DNA from: Adineta vaga | Lineage: Eukaryota > Rotifera | Direction of reading: 5' to 3' | Assembly: GCA_021613535.1 (NCBI GenBank) | Contig: CP075495.1 | Coordinates: 13,640,001-13,704,000 of the forward strand | DNA length: 64,000 bases | Shown: positions 34,504-48,665 of the stretch, one piece after another | Layout: each line of letters begins with the position of its first letter | Position numbering within the stretch: the stretch's first letter is position 1 | Notes under the pieces: generated by a model | Told to the model about the DNA's origin: nothing | What the model saw: the letters and a program-made list of their open reading frames with translations, nothing else | Database searches by the model: none | Translations under genes and position numbers: made by a program

Positions 34504-36192
34504 TGACTTCATCAATTGTTATTGTATTAATGTGTTATCCTTAATGCTACCACCGCCACTTATCCAACAGTGATATATGAAGATCGAATTACATATTTGT
34601 TACCGACATGAAGCAACACGTAATCATCTAACTTTTGATCTTGTTTATAAAAAATCTTAGTTATACTTTTTTCTTCTTTTCCTTTTATTATTTTTTTGTC
34701 ATTCATATTTATTTTGTGCAAAATATATAGAATATTAAAAAATGATCTTCTCATGCTGTGCGTCACAGTCAGATAATATGCGTTTTTTTCTCTCACCTGC
34801 TGTGTATTATCCATATCGAAACTAATCAACTAACAATCTCTATTATTGAAAGGAAATCAAGAGAAATGATCATTCAATGATAGACAGATCGATTCACTTA
34901 CCTGAAGGGAATCTTTATTTCATTATCGATGTTTTCAGTCGGAAAAGACAAATATCTTTGACGCAATTTTTTTTCAACTTCAAAAGCTATCCATTTCGAT
35001 ACCGATTACCTTCAGGCAATTGAAAATTAATCATTATATGAATATTTAGATTTGGATCATTGAATATTCGTAAAATGATATCATACTGAAGATGTATACA
35101 CATACAATCGTATGTTTATTCATGCTTACCTACCTACCTAGTGTATACAATTAGTTTGCACAGTATGAATTTTATTTTGAGAAAACAAGTGAATCATAAA
35201 CATAGCTATCATTGAGCACAAGATGACTAATTGAACACTTATGCAAGCAGTTAATAGGAGGGTGTGAGAGGGAGAGATGGGAAAATAACAAGATTGATTC
35301 TCACTTGTTTAAGTCAGAAGCAAAAGTAATTAATCGAAACGGATGACTTTATTAGAAAGCAAAACAATGAGGATATGTAAGACACGTTTGTGTCCTAAAT
35401 TGCAACTCATTGTTAAACATGAATAAGGGTGTAATTTGTGCTATCATCGTCCTCGTTTCCTCATTTGCAAGGCTCATCGATCGACTATCATTATTCAGTT
35501 AGGTCGCCTGTTGTTCGTATGAATGAGAAAAAAAACATGTCAGAAACATCTTCATCGAATGAAAATCGTTATCTGATTTAGACAAAAATCAATATTTTGA
35601 TTCACGTGACATGATCGAACGAACGAGAATGTAGATATTCATTATAGGTCGTCATTGTTTAACAAAAGGAAACACGCTGCTTGTGGTCATTCACACTACA
35701 AAATATTATGATCAAAAAAGAATCTACTATCAAAAGAACAATCATTGTCACACTTTTTCATGCTGACCATCTGTCAAATTGACGAAGACATTGTTCTATT
35801 TGAAATATAGATGCCATAGTATACATGAGATAGTTCAAAGTAGAAGAATGAATTGTAAAAGAAAAGATAGATCGGCATGTTTGTCTGCTCAGAAACGTGT
35901 ATATACACTAATCGTTTATGGTCTATTGCTTGAGACATTCGAATTTCATTATCGAAGTGATTACAATTCATTCTGTTTCTCAAGAATATCGTTCTGGAAT
36001 TGATAATTATTATAGATGAATGTAATCGTATATCAATTTGTTTTAAAAGAAACAATTTTAGTCAAGATAATTTATTCTAAAATAGGATATAGAAAGGACT
36101 ATAATAAGGAAAATAGAATCACTACAAATAGAAGAGAGAAGAAAAAAAAAATCTTTTGCTTGGCTTTTGTGATTTAATTGACATAAAAAGAT
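34504..36192. other. Intergenic region, nothing recognised
   Basis: AT-rich sequence of 1.7 kb between the cyclin-like gene and MGST3, which converge here. Short open frames on both strands lack protein character. I see no repeat or RNA gene. The two 3' untranslated regions are expected at the edges. Confidence 0.5.
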
Positions 36193-36818
36193 TTAGGCGC
36201 GAACAACATCATAGACAGTTTTGATGGCGCAGCCCAACATAACAAACATTCCAATATGATCGAAACTACCATATCGACGTTTTTCTGGTTCACCAGTTGA
36301 ATAACCCTGTAAAAAGATAGAAGAACTTGGAGAAAGATATACAAAACTATCGATAATCATACATGAAAATAGAGTAAACGGCCAACAATCCAAATGGCAC
36401 CACCAATTGATGAAATAAGTGGATATTCAATTGAACCTAAACCTAACATCAGAAGAAATTGAGGATAATTCTCCAATGTATTTTGATGTCCACGTTGAAC
36501 GCCTAAAGATTCGTATTCAGTCAGAAAAAAAGAACGATTAAATTCAAATATGAAACTTACAATTGAACATTTTGCCTTGAGGATGTGTATCACTAGCATA
36601 GAGTGCTGGATAATCAACACCATATCTAAATAAACAAAAATTTTAATCCCTAGATATGATAATACTTCGTTTCAATTTTACCGTTTACGTGCTTTCATTA
36701 CATTGACTCCCATATATTGTAATGCAACCCATGATGTTAAAGCTACACCAGCTGCATAACCATGTTCTCGTGAAAGAACAAAAGTAAACAATTTTGGAGC
36801 ACTAAAGTTTGTATTCAT
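36193..36818 (-). CDS. MGST3: Microsomal glutathione S-transferase 3 (MAPEG family)
   Basis: MAPEG membrane enzyme of the ER/mitochondrial outer membrane with glutathione transferase/peroxidase activity on lipid substrates. Four exons encode about 145 residues. Diagnostic stretches are KARKRYGVDYPALYASD, MFNCVQRGHQNTLENYPQFL (the MAPEG FNCxQRxHQNxxE motif), IGGAIWIVGRLLYFHGYSTG and EPEKRRYG. Four hydrophobic segments fit the family fold. The C-terminus ends VVRA without the cysteine-rich tail of mammalian MGST3. It lies 460 bases downstream of the V-ATPase subunit e gene on the same strand. Confidence 0.88.
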
Positions 36819-37278
36819 TTTTAATGAATTTCACCGGTAGTTAATGGGAGAATGAATTTGAAAATCTAGAATTTTACAATATGAAGAACACTGAATTTGT
36901 AAAAACATATTCTTTCTTTTATTTCTCTTTTCCATCGGATCGATTAAAGTAAAATAAAATAACGTGGGTAGAGAGACATCAACACGAGAGAAAAATACTG
37001 CTAACTTGCGGATTCGATTGCACAAATAAACCACATATTCTAAACAATATCAAACAGAGAAACAACATCGAGAGGTACGAGAGATGGAGCTAAAAGTCAT
37101 ACGAAAAAGAAAACGACTGTTTGATAATGTCCAGACCATTTGGAAAGATTATACGATAAGAGAACGAAAAGTTGAGTAGAGATATTTATTTTTATTTATA
37201 TAGAACATGAAATAAACCGAGATGGTGAAAAGTAAGATTCTATCGAATAAAATATATATGGAATGAGAGAAGTTGAAT
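36819..37278. other. Spacer between V-ATPase e and MGST3 genes
   Basis: No gene seen. The minus-strand sequence contains an AAATTCTAG acceptor about 50-60 bases before the MGST3 start, compatible with trans-splicing or a 5' untranslated exon. Confidence 0.4.
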
Positions 37279-37624
37279 TTAAAGATCTTGACCCCAAAGT
37301 TCACGTAATGCTCGTGCATCGTGACTTTTTATTTGTGGACCAAATAATGGTCGATATTGATGAAGATAGAAACATAACCAACTAAAAGAAAAACAATAAA
37401 TAAATAAATCGAGATTTATTTTTCAACATACAAGAGCCAACAGCAAGCTGATGTTAACATCAACATTGTTTGAATGAGACTAAAATATAAGATAAATACA
37501 ACCATCAACTATAGTCAATCTATTACCGTCGATGCGGTCCTTTAGGAATAAGAAATGGTAGGACTACACCAATTAAACCCCAAAATAATGTAAAGATAAT
37601 AATTGAAATAGCAAATTTTTCCAT
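37279..37624 (-). CDS. ATP6V0E: V-type ATPase subunit e
   Basis: Small membrane subunit of the V0 sector of the vacuolar proton pump. Three exons encode about 83 residues: MEKFAISIIIFTLFWGLIGV, VLPFLIPKGPHRR, then QTMLMLTSACCWLL and SWLCFYLHQYRPLFGPQIKS, ending ALRELWGQDL. The FWGxxGxxxPxxIPKGPxRG motif, the CCWL helix and the NPLFGPQL-like motif (RPLFGPQI) match animal subunit e in order and spacing. Two transmembrane helices are predicted. A CTGTTTTTTAG acceptor lies about 35 bases upstream of the ATG. Confidence 0.88.
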
Positions 37625-38089
37625 TTTGTTCTTTGTTTTTTAATTGAAAATGAATCTAAAAAACAGATGATCGTGTTTTTTCTGATTATTAAAATACAAA
37701 CTTATAAATCAATCAAATCCAATATGAAGTTAACAAAAGAAAGAACATTGCACAACGTTTAAGACAATTGGAAACAAATTTCTCGACAATTGTATCAATT
37801 CAATGTCTAGGAATGATAATGACTCGTACAAAAAATAGAATAGCACTTGTATATCGAAATAAGTCACACAGAAATAGATGAAGATACAAATTGACTATAG
37901 AAAAGTTTCATATATCTTCTGTTATGTTTTTCACAATGATAAAATAGAAGCTAGAGATAGATCTCGAATTTATATATATATGAATAAGAGAAAGAAAACA
38001 AACGTTTTGAATAAATACAAGAAATCAACGAGATAATTTATTAAATATTCTCAATAGATATGTCAACAATTGAAATAATTATATATAGA
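37625..38089. other. Spacer between NSF and V-ATPase e genes
   Basis: No gene seen. AT-rich sequence that should hold the NSF 3' untranslated region and the 5' leader of the subunit e gene. Confidence 0.4.
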
Positions 38090-41159
<3,070 letters not shown>

Positions 41160-41483
41160 TGTATCTGAAACGAGAATTCTTTTTTCCAAATGTTACAAAA
41201 AATGTTTTATTAATCGGAAAGAATAGAGCAATATGAGAGACAAACATGCCAACATCATTTCTATGCAAATGCGAACTTCCCTGAGTAATGAAAGATAAAA
41301 ATGGACTACTAAATATTTATACATCTATTCTTTCATTTCCGTTGACAATGGAACAGAAAACCTAGATAATTGATCGATGTCATATCCTTCAATGCATTCT
41401 AATCTGTACTAGAAATAAGAAATACGAAAATTCAATCGATCAATTAACCTATCTCGCTTTCTACATTATCAAACTTGTCTAAC

Positions 41484-41601
41484 CATTATTTGAATATTGT
41501 TTTGAATGATCATGATGCGATGTTGTCGATGCTGTACGCGATTGAGATTCGGGAATCATATCATACGATGGTGCAGATTTGTCACGTAGCCAAGAAAACA
41601 T
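41484..41601 (-). other. Possible alternative first exon of NSF
   Basis: On the minus strand an ATG opens a 39-codon frame (MFSWLRDKSAPSYDMIPESQ and onward, ending QYSNN) followed by a GGTTAGAC donor. The NSF exon begins after CGTTTCAG at 41164, and joining the two gives ...Asn-Asn-Asp-Thr-Met-Ala-Ala-Ser, in frame with the usual NSF start. It may encode an N-terminally extended isoform, a 5' leader, or a small separate product (the frame also ends at a TAG inside the donor). Confidence 0.35.
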
Positions 41602-42004
41602 TTTTACAATAATTTTTACAAAGATGAGAATACAGTACATAAACAATGAAGCCACGTATATATATATAAAATTTGTCCTCTATCCACGTCAAACTCGGAT
41701 GACTCATTCGAAAACACATAAACAACAATTCAACTGATTGACTATGAGTCATCTACACTCTACTTCACTATAACCAAACCAAAGGATATATTCTCATGCG
41801 AATGGGAGAGGAGATGACTTATTCGACGAAATAAAGAAACAAAAGAGAATTAGTTGAAGTTTCTTATAATTTGTTTTTTCAATCGGTAATAACAATTAAC
41901 CTAAAACAAAGGCGTCTCTTTTTGAGTCAAAACAAATACAGATCTTTAAGAAAGAAAAAAAAAGAAGAAGAATGTTTTAAATAAAATAAAAAGATAACAA
42001 TCAA
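41602..42004. other. Spacer between GNPAT and NSF genes
   Basis: No gene seen. AT-rich; the GNPAT 3' untranslated region and NSF promoter should lie here. Confidence 0.4.
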
Positions 42005-44306
42005 TTATAACTTAGCACGAATATGAGTGGATATTGGTTGAAATAGACTTGTTAACATATGACGAAGATCCGAGAATGTTTTTGATTTCGTACTGAAATT
42101 TAATGTTCGTAATGCATTACTAATCACATTTGATGATGATGCTAAAATACTGATAAGATTAGATGAATCAAGTTTAGTTAGTAGAGTTTTTTGATAAATT
42201 TTAATTAATAAGGAAAGATTTGTTTCTGACGAAAGATTTTCTTGTTGATAAATTAATAAATATGCACGTGCGTATTGTTCAAATGGATTTGTAATGAAAG
42301 AAATTTCTGATTGAAAATTTGTATTAATTTTATACGTTGAATTATTCAATGGAATTATATAATTCAATTTGATCCAATATGAAAGATATTCTTCGAAATA
42401 TTTATCGTTGAGATCATCGGTTGGAAATTGATCATAAACAAATTCATAAGCAAGTAAATGAATAAAAAAATGATAATTGATTTTTAGTTGATCGTATGAA
42501 ATTGGAATCTAGAAAGAAAGAAAGAATTTTGATCATAGTTTTGAGTCAATATATATTTTACCTGAGAATTTGTTTGACATGCTAATAGAATATATGCTGG
42601 TTTAGCAAATAGATGTAAACATGTATTTCGATACATAATTAACTTCATTAGAAGTGTAGCATCAACAAGACGATCACCGGTCATTTTTAATGTTAAACAA
42701 TTCTTTTCAGAAAGTTCAAAGACATCCGAATAAATCGTTAAAAGACGTTGTTTTAAACTATTTTCATCATTTTCCATTGGCCATGAGATTTGATAATGAG
42801 TAGAAAAATGTTCAGGAACACCGGTATTATCAGTAAATAATATTTTCCTATTGATTAACAATTGTTCAATCGATACCGATCGATTCTTTGATATTTCTAT
42901 TGATGTAGTAAGAAATGAGAATGCTGCAATTGTTATTGGATAGATTACAGTTAAACTTTGTTGTTCATTAACAATTCGATAAGAAAGTTCATCACTAAAT
43001 CTTTGTTCTGCGTCAGTAAAGACATCTTGTTGACAAATAGAACGTGGTTGAATACTACGTGGAATTGATCGATTAAATGCATCTGAATACATACGATTTG
43101 TTCGTTTTTCTTCATTAATTTTAAATATTTCATAGGCATCATGAACATAGATTGGTTCACTAAATTTGACAGTCATTGTTCCAAAAGATTTCTTTAAAAT
43201 TTGTGTTGCTTTTAATAGTCCACCTTTGGATTCTTTTGGTTTCGGTACACCTAATAATTCATTTGCATGTAAATTATCTTCTAAAACTTTTTCATAATTA
43301 ATCATAATTGGTATTAGAATTAAATTATCTACTTGTCGTCGAAAATAACATTCTAAACATGATCTTAACATTCCTTGACGAACTGGTAATAAGGTTTTTA
43401 ATGTTCTTGAACGTGTACCTTCAATAAAGAATTCAATTGGATAATCTCCATGAATTAGATGTGTTTTAACATATTCATCAAAGATTGTCCAATAAAGTAA
43501 ATCCGATCGAAATGAACGACGAATAAAGAATGCACCACAATGTCGAAGTAGATTAGCTAATAAGCCAAGACCAAGAAAATCTTGTGCAGCAGCAATACAT
43601 GGTAATGGAATATTATATTCAAAACAAATATAAGTTAAAATAATAAAATCCATATAACTTCGATGTGTTGGTAAGTAAATAATTTTAGGTGATGTAAAAT
43701 AATGTTTACTTGTTAATGGTGATGATAATGTATTCATCTTTAAATTTCTTGCGCCATTATCAGATGATGAACGTGAAAATGTATTTAATATAGCAAATAA
43801 TGTTGATGGAATCGTCATCGATGATGATGGTAATGTTGGAGATGTTTTGACAGGTGTTAAAGAATACATTTTATAGATTAAATCAATTCCATGATGATCA
43901 ATATAAATATTTTCATAAACTTGATTGAAGATTTTTGCAAATATAAAAGCAAGAAAACGTGCTGTACGAATATTCACACTATGTGACATTTCTTGAAGAA
44001 TAACCTTTGCTTGATCATATCCGTAGTTGTTTCTATAGCTAAGGATTCAATGGTATGTTTTAATGCTAAACTATTGAGAACATCCGATTTGATTTGTTCA
44101 GAATTTCGTGGTAATGTTTTATGATGAACTGGTGTGAGAATTGAAGATATTTGTGTTGTTTTATTAATCAATTGTTTCGATTTAATTGACTGTTCTTTAT
44201 TATCAAATAATGGATGATGCCATGTCTTTAATGACCATAAGATATCACTCGATTGTCGATGACGAATGATTAAATCATCATATTCAAGCGGATTCAAAAG
44301 AGACAT
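42005..44306 (-). CDS. GNPAT: Dihydroxyacetone-phosphate acyltransferase (GNPAT), with 1-base frameshift
   Basis: Peroxisomal enzyme of the first step of ether-lipid/plasmalogen synthesis. The acyltransferase motifs are HRSYMDF (HxxxxD), CGAFFIRRSF, FFIEGTRSR and the LGVPKPKESKGGLLKA stretch typical of GNPAT. The protein ends in AKL, a peroxisomal PTS1 signal. Exons are 42562-44306 and 42005-42508. Near 44018-44020 the frame shifts: SDVLNSLALKHTIESLAIET upstream and AKVILQEMSHSVNIRT downstream both match GNPAT but lie in different frames with no room for an intron. One missing base accounts for it, and the total then becomes 750 codons. The start MSLLNPLEYDD follows TTTTCTCTTATTTTAG by two bases, only 31 bases after the thymidylate kinase stop. 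Confidence 0.85.
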
Positions 44307-44337
44307 ATCTAAAATAAGAGAAAATATCATCTGACTT

Positions 44338-44997
44338 CTATTCATCTTTCCATAATTCTTTTAAATCATTGCTTTTCAAATTTTCAAGTGTATGTTTTAC
44401 ATAGGAACGAATTTCATTGTGAATCAAATCTTTAGCTCGCATTTGACTATTATCTTCATTAATTACATTGATATCTTTCCATTCATGAGATGATGAACGA
44501 AATTGTTCGAAATAGGATTCAACTTTAGCTTGAAATTGTTTGGTTTCATAACGTTCATCACCTGTGTGTAATAAAGAATTCGAATGTTGACCACGATGAA
44601 AATATAGAACAAGATCAGGTTTAATTAAACCTATATCACAGGATTGACACCATTTATGATCAAGACCTTTTGCTTGACTAAATGCAACACCAGAATATGC
44701 ATAACGATCAACAATTATTGTATAACCTTGAAGAAGTTTCATTCGCATTGTATCCATACATTCCCAACGATTTGCTGAAAATAGAAGATGAATTGTATGA
44801 TCATTATATTCAATTTTTCGTTGTAAATATGCATCAATTAATGAACCGATTTGTGTCGTTCGATCAGGAAATGCCAAACGTTCACAAAGAATTCCACATT
44901 CTTGAGAAAGATAATCATATAATAATTTACTTTGTGTTGTTTTACCAATTCTATCAAGACCTTCAAAAATAATTAAAACACCTCGTTTTGTACACAT
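44338..44997 (-). CDS. DTYMK: Thymidylate kinase
   Basis: Phosphorylates dTMP to dTDP for DNA synthesis. The single-exon frame encodes 219 residues, close to the usual length. The P-loop is FEGLDRIGKTTQSKLL, the substrate-binding segment is LLFSANRWE, and the DRY motif is VDRYAYSGVAFSQAKGLD followed by KPDLVLYF. ERYE appears in the lid region. The C-terminus DLKELWKDE resembles animal DTYMK. The gene is preceded by a TTTGTTTCTTTCAG acceptor 30 bases upstream of the ATG and lies 195 bases after the CEP95 stop. GNPAT begins 31 bases after its stop, making it the middle gene of a close same-strand trio. Confidence 0.93.
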   Translation of the reverse strand: MCTKRGVLIIFEGLDRIGKTTQSKLLYDYLSQECGILCERLAFPDRTTQIGSLIDAYLQRKIEYNDHTIHLLFSANRWECMDTMRMKLLQGYTIIVDRYAYSGVAFSQAKGLDHKWCQSCDIGLIKPDLVLYFHRGQHSNSLLHTGDERYETKQFQAKVESYFEQFRSSSHEWKDINVINEDNSQMRAKDLIHNEIRSYVKHTLENLKSNDLKELWKDE

Positions 44998-45192
44998 TTA
45001 AAATTATTTAACAATGCAACAAAAATCTGAAAGAAACAAATTATGTTTAATTCATTCTCATTTTTATTATTCATACTGTTTAGAAAAGAAAAAAAATTCA
45101 TTATTAGAGTAAAGAAGAAAAAACAAAGCAAAACTACACCATCTATGAAATGACTACAGACAAACAAACAAATATTTTTTCTTTCTTGGAAA

Positions 45193-47756
45193 TTAAACTT
45201 TGGTTGTAATCCGTGCTTGAGTTAAATTATCTTTTAAACGTTCTAAATCTAATTGACGAAAATGTATATAATCATCATTTTGATTCAATTGATCTTGTAA
45301 TTGTTTAATATCTGTTTCTAATTGTTTACGTAATTCTAAACGTTGTTTATTTAATTCTAATTTATCTTCACGATCATTTGTACGTTGAATTGCTGATTCT
45401 TGTTCTTCAAGTTCTTTGAACATATTTAAACGTTGACGATAATAATTTTCCAGAGATTCTAATTGATTACGATAACGTGTGTGAAACAAAGTATTATATT
45501 CTTGTTTATATTTTTTCATTTCACGTAAACGTTCACGTTGAATACGAATGGAATCTTTATATGCTTGTTTTAAAATTAATTCTTCATTCGTACGTTTTTT
45601 TAATAAACGTTTTCGTTGATCAAGACAATAGTCTTGAAAATAACGACGTACACGTGCTTGTTGAATACGTTGATCACGTACTTTCGATTTTAATATACGT
45701 TCAGCTGATTGTTTTAATTGAATATCTTGCTACAATACAAAAATAATGAATATTTTATGTTATAAATGAAAGAAAAGAGAATTTACCTGACGTTGTAATG
45801 TTCCCAATTCTTTACGAAGAATATCAGTCATTTGATCATGTTTTTCTTTGGCTTTTTCAAGCTATACAAATAGATAGATAGATATATTTTTTCATTTTGA
45901 AAATCATGGTTTCTAATAATAACTTACATCATTTGTATTTCCTTGTTGAACATTCAAAAGTTCCATTCGTGCTTTAAAAACATTATCAATATGTTTACTA
46001 AATTGTTCATTTAATTTCGCTTGCATTTCATTGGAAACATAAATTCCTGGGAATTGTTCATTCAAAACTTGTACAATATCATGTTCATTTCCAAGTAATA
46101 AACGATGTTTATTCGTAAGTTTTACTTGATTCATCCGATCATTTTCTGTTAAAGTTGTTGAATCATTAAAATCATGTTTATGAATAATCGGTCGTACATT
46201 TAATGTATTTGTTGATGAACGAAGAAAGCCTTTTTTTAAAGAATTTTGTTTCGGTTTCGATGAAGCAGAATGAGAACGATGAAGTCGAGTTTGATGATCA
46301 GTTAAACGTAATGTTGATGTATCAATTTCATGATGTTGCATTGCATGTTGATCTTTTTTATTCTGAAGTAATGTTCTTGTCGATTTATAATCATCAAGAT
46401 CATCATCAAAATGTTGTCGAAGAAAATGATTTAAATTTTCTTTAGTTTGATATTGATCTTGAAGTTGTGTACGTATTTGATAGAATTCATCGCTATGATT
46501 TAATCGATTTCGACCTACTATTGTACTGCTTGTTGACACCATTGAATCTTGTAATTTAGGTCTAGAAAAAGTATTATTATCGAATTTTGTTCTTTTTCTT
46601 TTTTAATAGAGATTTTACTTTGTATGTTGTTGATGAATGTCATTTGATTTTATTGGAGAGGATTTTTCATTGAGAATTAAAGCTAGATCATCTTCAATTT
46701 CGCCATGATATTTATGACTATCAACATTAAATGTATCGTTAGGTTTAGTTGAGAGTTTTTTATCACTGTTTAAATCATTGAGTAATAAACGTAAATCTGA
46801 CGTTGTTGTGGACGGAGTATCTAAATAAGGACAAATGAAGAAAATATTCGATATTGAAATAGAAGATTTGCATATAAAAACCTTGTGAAATACGAGAAAG
46901 ATTAAGTGCATCAGATGACATTTGTACTGTTTGTTCAAAACGACGTAATAGAGTTTGATATTTTTCTTGTAAATCTTCAACAACATTGTCATGCTCAGTA
47001 GATTGTTGTTGATGTTTTCGTGTAGGTGAAATCGATGGTGAAACGATTGGACTAATTTCGGTAAAAACTAGACTATTTGGAGCAGCAATAGCATGACCAA
47101 ATGCACGTCGTCGATCAGCTAATTGAGCAATTTGAGCACCAAGAGATGATGCTTGAATACTTGAACGATCAGAGTTTAACGGTAAATTTGGTATTGTAGT
47201 TAGAGGAACTAATGAAGAGACAATTTTAGAAAGATAATCTCTCAGTTTTTCTTATAAATTTTACCTTCTTCTCGATCATTTTTTATCCAATGATAAACAT
47301 CTGTAAGTATTTCAAGTAAATCTTCCATAGCATATAGATCTCCATTAGCTACTTGTTCACCTGATATATGTGAAAGATCAAATTCAACTGTATCAAAACA
47401 TAAAGCATTGACCACAGATTGAATGTTATGTATTTCATCAGCAAGGTTACGAACAGGCATACGAACATCTATAAAAATTCAATCAATTCTATGCATTTAA
47501 GTTTATTACGAAATAAATGTTGATTTACCATTCAATTGACATGAACAAATTCCTTCATAAATTGGAATGAGTACTGGACTGGCAAATTCAGTAACGGAAC
47601 GGATACGACGATTAATACCAAGAGATTCAAGAAGATAATTTGTACCACGAATAATATCTAAATAGATCATTGTCATCATTATCAAATCATGTTTATCAAT
47701 GGTCGATGCCTACCAATTCGTTCAGGTGGTGGTTCCATATGTGGTTCTTGAACCAT
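45193..47756 (-). CDS. CEP95: CEP95-like centrosomal coiled-coil protein
   Basis: About eight exons encode a protein with an N-terminal calponin-homology-like region (TNYLLESLGINRRIRSVTEF; EIHNIQSVVNALCFDTVEFD; LSHISGEQVANGDLYAMEDL followed by LEI), which matches the CEP95 N-terminus by eye. The middle is disordered. The C-terminus is a long charged coiled coil (RQRLNMFKELEEQESAIQRT and flanking residues), also as in CEP95, which locates to centrosomes and spindle poles. The start was chosen at MVQEPHMEPPPERIG, 15 bases after a TATAAATTCTAG acceptor. Thymidylate kinase follows 195 bases downstream on the same strand. Other CH-domain coiled-coil centrosomal proteins are less likely. Confidence 0.75.
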
Positions 47757-48665
47757 CTCTTCTTCTTTAATCTAGAATTTATATTATATGCAATTTGAAT
47801 AGAAAAGAAGTAAAATTCATTTTATTATTATGTGTACAATTGATAAAAAAAAGCACAATTTTTATTTTTTATTTTTTTGCCATGATCGTCTTCGTTTTTC
47901 CTGTGTATGGACAGGTTCTCATACAGTGTGTATTAGTGTATATGAAGCATAAATGTGTGATTATTTTAGTTTTGTCAATATTACTAGCAGGCATGGAAGA
48001 AAACAAAAGGGGATTGAAGAATGCGCTGCTAGAAAGAAAAGATAAGTAAATACTTCTGTATCAAATGAACCAGAACGAGAGAGAAGAAAAAGAATAAAAC
48101 AACCGGAGCAAAAAGAAACAATTTCAAAAGACAACGACAAGGGAAAACACGAAATGCAATATGTATGAGAATCATTATGTAATCAGATTTATACAAAAAT
48201 ATATCAATTATTATCCTCGAGCAAGACTGTTGGGCACGAGGAGAAGAAAAGAAGAAGAAGAAGAAGATCTACTGTTCTCGCGAGTCATTCACACGCGATT
48301 TTTTGCTCATGCAAAAACCAAAAAGAGAGAAACCAAACGAACGTGGTACAAATATGAGTGAGTTATATAGATTTGAATCAATATATAAAAAGAAAAGAAA
48401 AGAAATAAACATAATTCAAGCTCGAGCTTAATGAAAAGAAAAATGATGGTTGATTAACGCATATTTAAATATTTCAATTAGAAGAAGAAAACAAACGAAG
48501 CTGTTGCTGCACGTAGTACACATAAATCTATATATATATATATGTATGCAAAACAAGGGCAAAGACGAAAGGTTGGACATTGAATTATATATTTTGTTTT
48601 ATTTATCAGTGAATACAAAAATAGAGAGCGGAAAGAAAATTTCACGATTTCTTTTTTCTTCACAA
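47757..48665. other. Intergenic region, purine-rich, nothing recognised
   Basis: Contains purine-rich stretches (AAGAAGAAGAAGAAG near 48251) and an (AT)n run near 48527-48541. No coding region is supported. It should hold the ZFAND4 3' untranslated region and the promoter or leader of CEP95. Confidence 0.45.

Noticed and set aside
44307-44345. Longer GNPAT start (MNRSQMIFSLILD) overlapping the thymidylate kinase stop
   Set aside because: It would read across the TTTTCTCTTATTTTAG acceptor; the Met directly after that site is the better start.
44338-44430. Cis-spliced thymidylate kinase-GNPAT fusion
   Set aside because: The only good donor (TAT|GTAAAA) joins GNPAT out of frame.
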